A stretch of 64,000 nucleotides of DNA from CBDFGN01 sp965247065 (GTDB lineage Bacteria; Bacteroidota; Bacteroidia; Cytophagales; Cyclobacteriaceae). Below the pieces are notes generated by a model. It did not search any database. It was not told where the DNA came from and worked only from the letters and a program-made list of their open reading frames with translations. The position numbers were made by a program, and so were the translations under genes. Every line of letters begins with the position of its first letter. The stretch's first letter is position 1. Shown here one piece after another: positions 62,672 through 64,000 of the stretch. The stretch covers positions 310,001-374,000 of the forward strand of contig CBDFGN010000006.1 in the NCBI GenBank assembly GCA_965247065.1, read 5' to 3'.

Positions 62672-63415
62672 CTACAAGCCCGCACTGTCCAATATTACCA
62701 GGATATGCTTACATGGGATATGGTCAATGACCTCTAGAAACGAATCTTGGGGTAGGCTGGTAGTGGTATTGGGGTCATCTTCGGAGCTGTCCCGGCAGAT
62801 TATAGTGCCCGACATGAATTCGCTTCCCTTCACTCCATGCCCTGCTACGTAAATTACAAGTTGGTCATGCGCCCCGTATTCCTTAATGGTGAATTGCACT
62901 ATCATATTCAGAATGTCCTCATGGGTCGGGTTGAGCAGCAATTCAGGTTCAAAACCATAGTAGAACAGCTCCCTGGCCATGGAAGTCGCATCGAACGTGG
63001 GATTCTTAAGGTCTTCAAACTGGTCGTATTGATCAGTCCCGATTATCAGCGCATAGTTTTTAGCGCCAGGAATACGATCCGCATGTTTGGCAACGAAAAA
63101 GAAGTCGCTGCCCTCCTCATTTTCGCCAAAGCCCCCAGTGGCGGGTTTTGACCAGGTTCCTTCCATTAAGCGAAATATTTCGGTGAGGCTGAGTACGCTG
63201 TCGGGACCCCCATATGATCGCAGGCTTTCCAAAAGTTTATATGAAAAAGGGGAGTGCACTCCCGTTCCTTCGTTGGGCATATACTCATCACCGCCAGTGA
63301 CAAGATAGAGGCGAGCAGTTTCCTTCAGTTTATCCTGGATCGCATTCTGTGATAACGCGTTCCCTCCCACATGCAACATGGATAAAAGAAGAACAATTTT
63401 AATAGACCAGGCCAT
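62672..63415 (-). CDS. Secreted caspase-like (C14) protein with reversed domain order, no catalytic Cys
   Basis: 247 residues. Signal peptide 1-23. Residues 31-111 match the C-terminal (p10-like) part of Bacteroidota caspase domains: ETARLYLVTGGDEYMPNEG, HSPFSYKLLESLRSYGG, GFGENEEGSDFFFVAK. Residues 119-247 match the N-terminal (p20-like) part: KNYALIIGTDQYDQFEDL, LVIYVAGHGV (catalytic His193), IPCKHILVILDS. Normally the second block comes first and continues LDxCFSG; here it stops at LDSAGL, so Ala245 replaces Cys. The order is a circular permutation with the seam at the active Cys. A one-base gain would make ...LDSCGLVASI and stop, but not a normal caspase end. Likely a catalytically dead or permuted paracaspase-like protein. 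Confidence 0.78.
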   Translation of the reverse strand: MAWSIKIVLLLSMLHVGGNALSQNAIQDKLKETARLYLVTGGDEYMPNEGTGVHSPFSYKLLESLRSYGGPDSVLSLTEIFRLMEGTWSKPATGGFGENEEGSDFFFVAKHADRIPGAKNYALIIGTDQYDQFEDLKNPTFDATSMARELFYYGFEPELLLNPTHEDILNMIVQFTIKEYGAHDQLVIYVAGHGVKGSEFMSGTIICRDSSEDDPNTTTSLPQDSFLEVIDHIPCKHILVILDSAGL

Positions 63416-63579
63416 GAATGATACGGTTTATCCAATATAGCAAAAAAATGATTTACAAGGTCTTTCCTCGGGCTCTATGAATGACCTGTGCACTATGGAT
63501 TAATTTCCTGAAGGTTCGGTCCTGTTTTCAATTTCCGATAATTAAGACGTAATTTTAATGTAACTGAAGGGGAATCGGA

Positions 63580-64000
63580 ATGAACCACAGAACTCTTACC
63601 ACCAAAGAAAAGGCCTTGGCGCTCAACCTGGATCGAAATATTTACGGTTCTTTTGCAGAGATCGGTGCGGGTCAAGAGGTGGCAGCCCAATTCTTCAAGG
63701 CGGGTGGGGCTTCGGGCAGTGTAGCCAAGACCATGTCGGCTTATGATATGTCCTTCAGCGACGCAATCTATGGTAAGTGCGACCGGTACGTATGCGAGGA
63801 ACGACTTCAGTCGATGTTGAACAAAGAGTACGGTCTATTGACCAAGCGTTTAACCCAAAGGGCAAGCCATACCAATTTCTTTGTACTGGCAAATACTGTT
63901 GAGGCGTTGAATTACCAAAGAACCAATGTAGGCCACGGCTGGGTAGGCTTCCGGTTTCAACTATCGCCAATGAGCGCTCCAAATGACTGCGTAATTCACT
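63580..64000 (+). CDS. Conserved protein, N-terminal part (runs off the right edge)
   Basis: From ATG 63580 the frame stays open for 140 codons to the window end: MNHRTLTTKEKALALNLDRN, IYGSFAEIGAGQEVAAQFF, GGASGSVAKTMSAYDMSFSD, AIYGKCDRYVCEERLQSML, and HGWVGFRFQLSP. I recognise it as a conserved bacterial family that databases label inconsistently (for instance as TonB-dependent receptor or nicotinate-nucleotide adenylyltransferase); it has neither a signal peptide nor a barrel here, so those labels are doubtful. Cytoplasmic by appearance. Function not known. Confidence 0.8.
   Translation, partial: MNHRTLTTKEKALALNLDRNIYGSFAEIGAGQEVAAQFFKAGGASGSVAKTMSAYDMSFSDAIYGKCDRYVCEERLQSMLNKEYGLLTKRLTQRASHTNFFVLANTVEALNYQRTNVGHGWVGFRFQLSPMSAPNDCVIH

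Noticed and set aside
62646..62690. Frameshift hiding a normal caspase C-terminus
   Set aside because: Shifted frame gives LDSCGLVASI then stop; it restores a Cys but not CFSG or the p10-like block, which is already at the N-terminus.
62672..63415. Caspase-type anti-phage defence gene
   Set aside because: It has a secretion signal, no Cys and no defence neighbours; its partner is an exported M20 peptidase.

Overview
The window is bacterial chromosome, almost certainly from a Bacteroidota of the Cytophagales type (probably marine and gliding). The evidence is the family set: PorP/SprF and Plug components of the type IX secretion system (T9SS), a giant adhesin ending in a CHU_C sorting domain, a PUR-family (DUF3276) protein, an ECF sigma factor next to a membrane-anchored outer-membrane protein, many outer-membrane barrels and lipoproteins, an S46 dipeptidyl peptidase, and promoters fitting TTTG-N20-TAnnTTTG. 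No rRNA, tRNA, CRISPR array or prophage was seen. One complete IS982-family element is present.

Layout. 0-3 kb: a T9SS-associated PorP/SprF gene broken by an in-frame amber codon, the start of a TIG/FG-GAP secreted protein, and a divergent barrel gene. 3-6.4 kb: an aromatic amino-acid operon (aminotransferase, prephenate dehydrogenase, DAHP synthase-chorismate mutase), preceded by what reads as a complete Phe/Tyr attenuator: promoter, 26-residue leader peptide with a run of Phe and Tyr codons, antiterminator, and a terminator that abuts the first start codon. 6.5-14.2 kb: a lipoamide-dehydrogenase-like flavoprotein lacking both redox cysteines, an iodotyrosine-deiodinase-like flavoprotein, a Nudix hydrolase, a DUF819 membrane protein, and an aconitase-ferritin operon. 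14.5-20.8 kb: a SprB-like/CHU_C adhesin with an A-B-A-B-A array of near-identical ~275-bp coding repeats and a frameshift inside it. 20.8-28.3 kb: acyl-CoA reductase with a divergent ferredoxin, DUF58, PUR, an AI-2E-family transporter, ychF, an orphan frameshifted cas6 and the T9SS Plug. 28.4-36.7 kb: ECF sigma/anti-sigma-like pair, LVIVD lipoprotein, ABC-F ATPase, DUF2911, dCMP deaminase and mog.

36.2-43.5 kb (minus strand) was a compact operon: phosphatase, DoxX-like protein, S46 peptidase, BNR protein, mog. IS982 has inserted in the last codons of the S46 gene. The ancestral junction can be rebuilt from the 6-bp target duplication and was a direct TAA-ATG join. 43.6-47.6 kb is a TonB-receptor operon, probably for metal uptake. 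47.8-52.4 kb is a four-gene operon: K+ channel, amidohydrolase, frameshifted Gfo/Idh/MocA oxidoreductase, murB.

53-61 kb holds the most unusual metabolic cluster: two neighbouring enzymes, each with its own N-terminal Rieske domain (one fused to a TPP-dependent decarboxylase/oxidase, one to the FMN half of glutamate synthase without its glutaminase). They are divergent from a glyoxylate-type aminotransferase that overlaps a GlcD/GlcF-like FAD/Fe-S dehydrogenase. The right end carries an M20 peptidase, a secreted caspase-like protein whose two halves are in reversed order (apparent circular permutation, with the seam at the missing catalytic Cys), and the start of a conserved gene that runs off the window.

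Four genes are broken. Two look like +1 errors in short homopolymers and one lies in a near-identical repeat, so draft-sequence errors must be excluded before any of these is called a true pseudogene.
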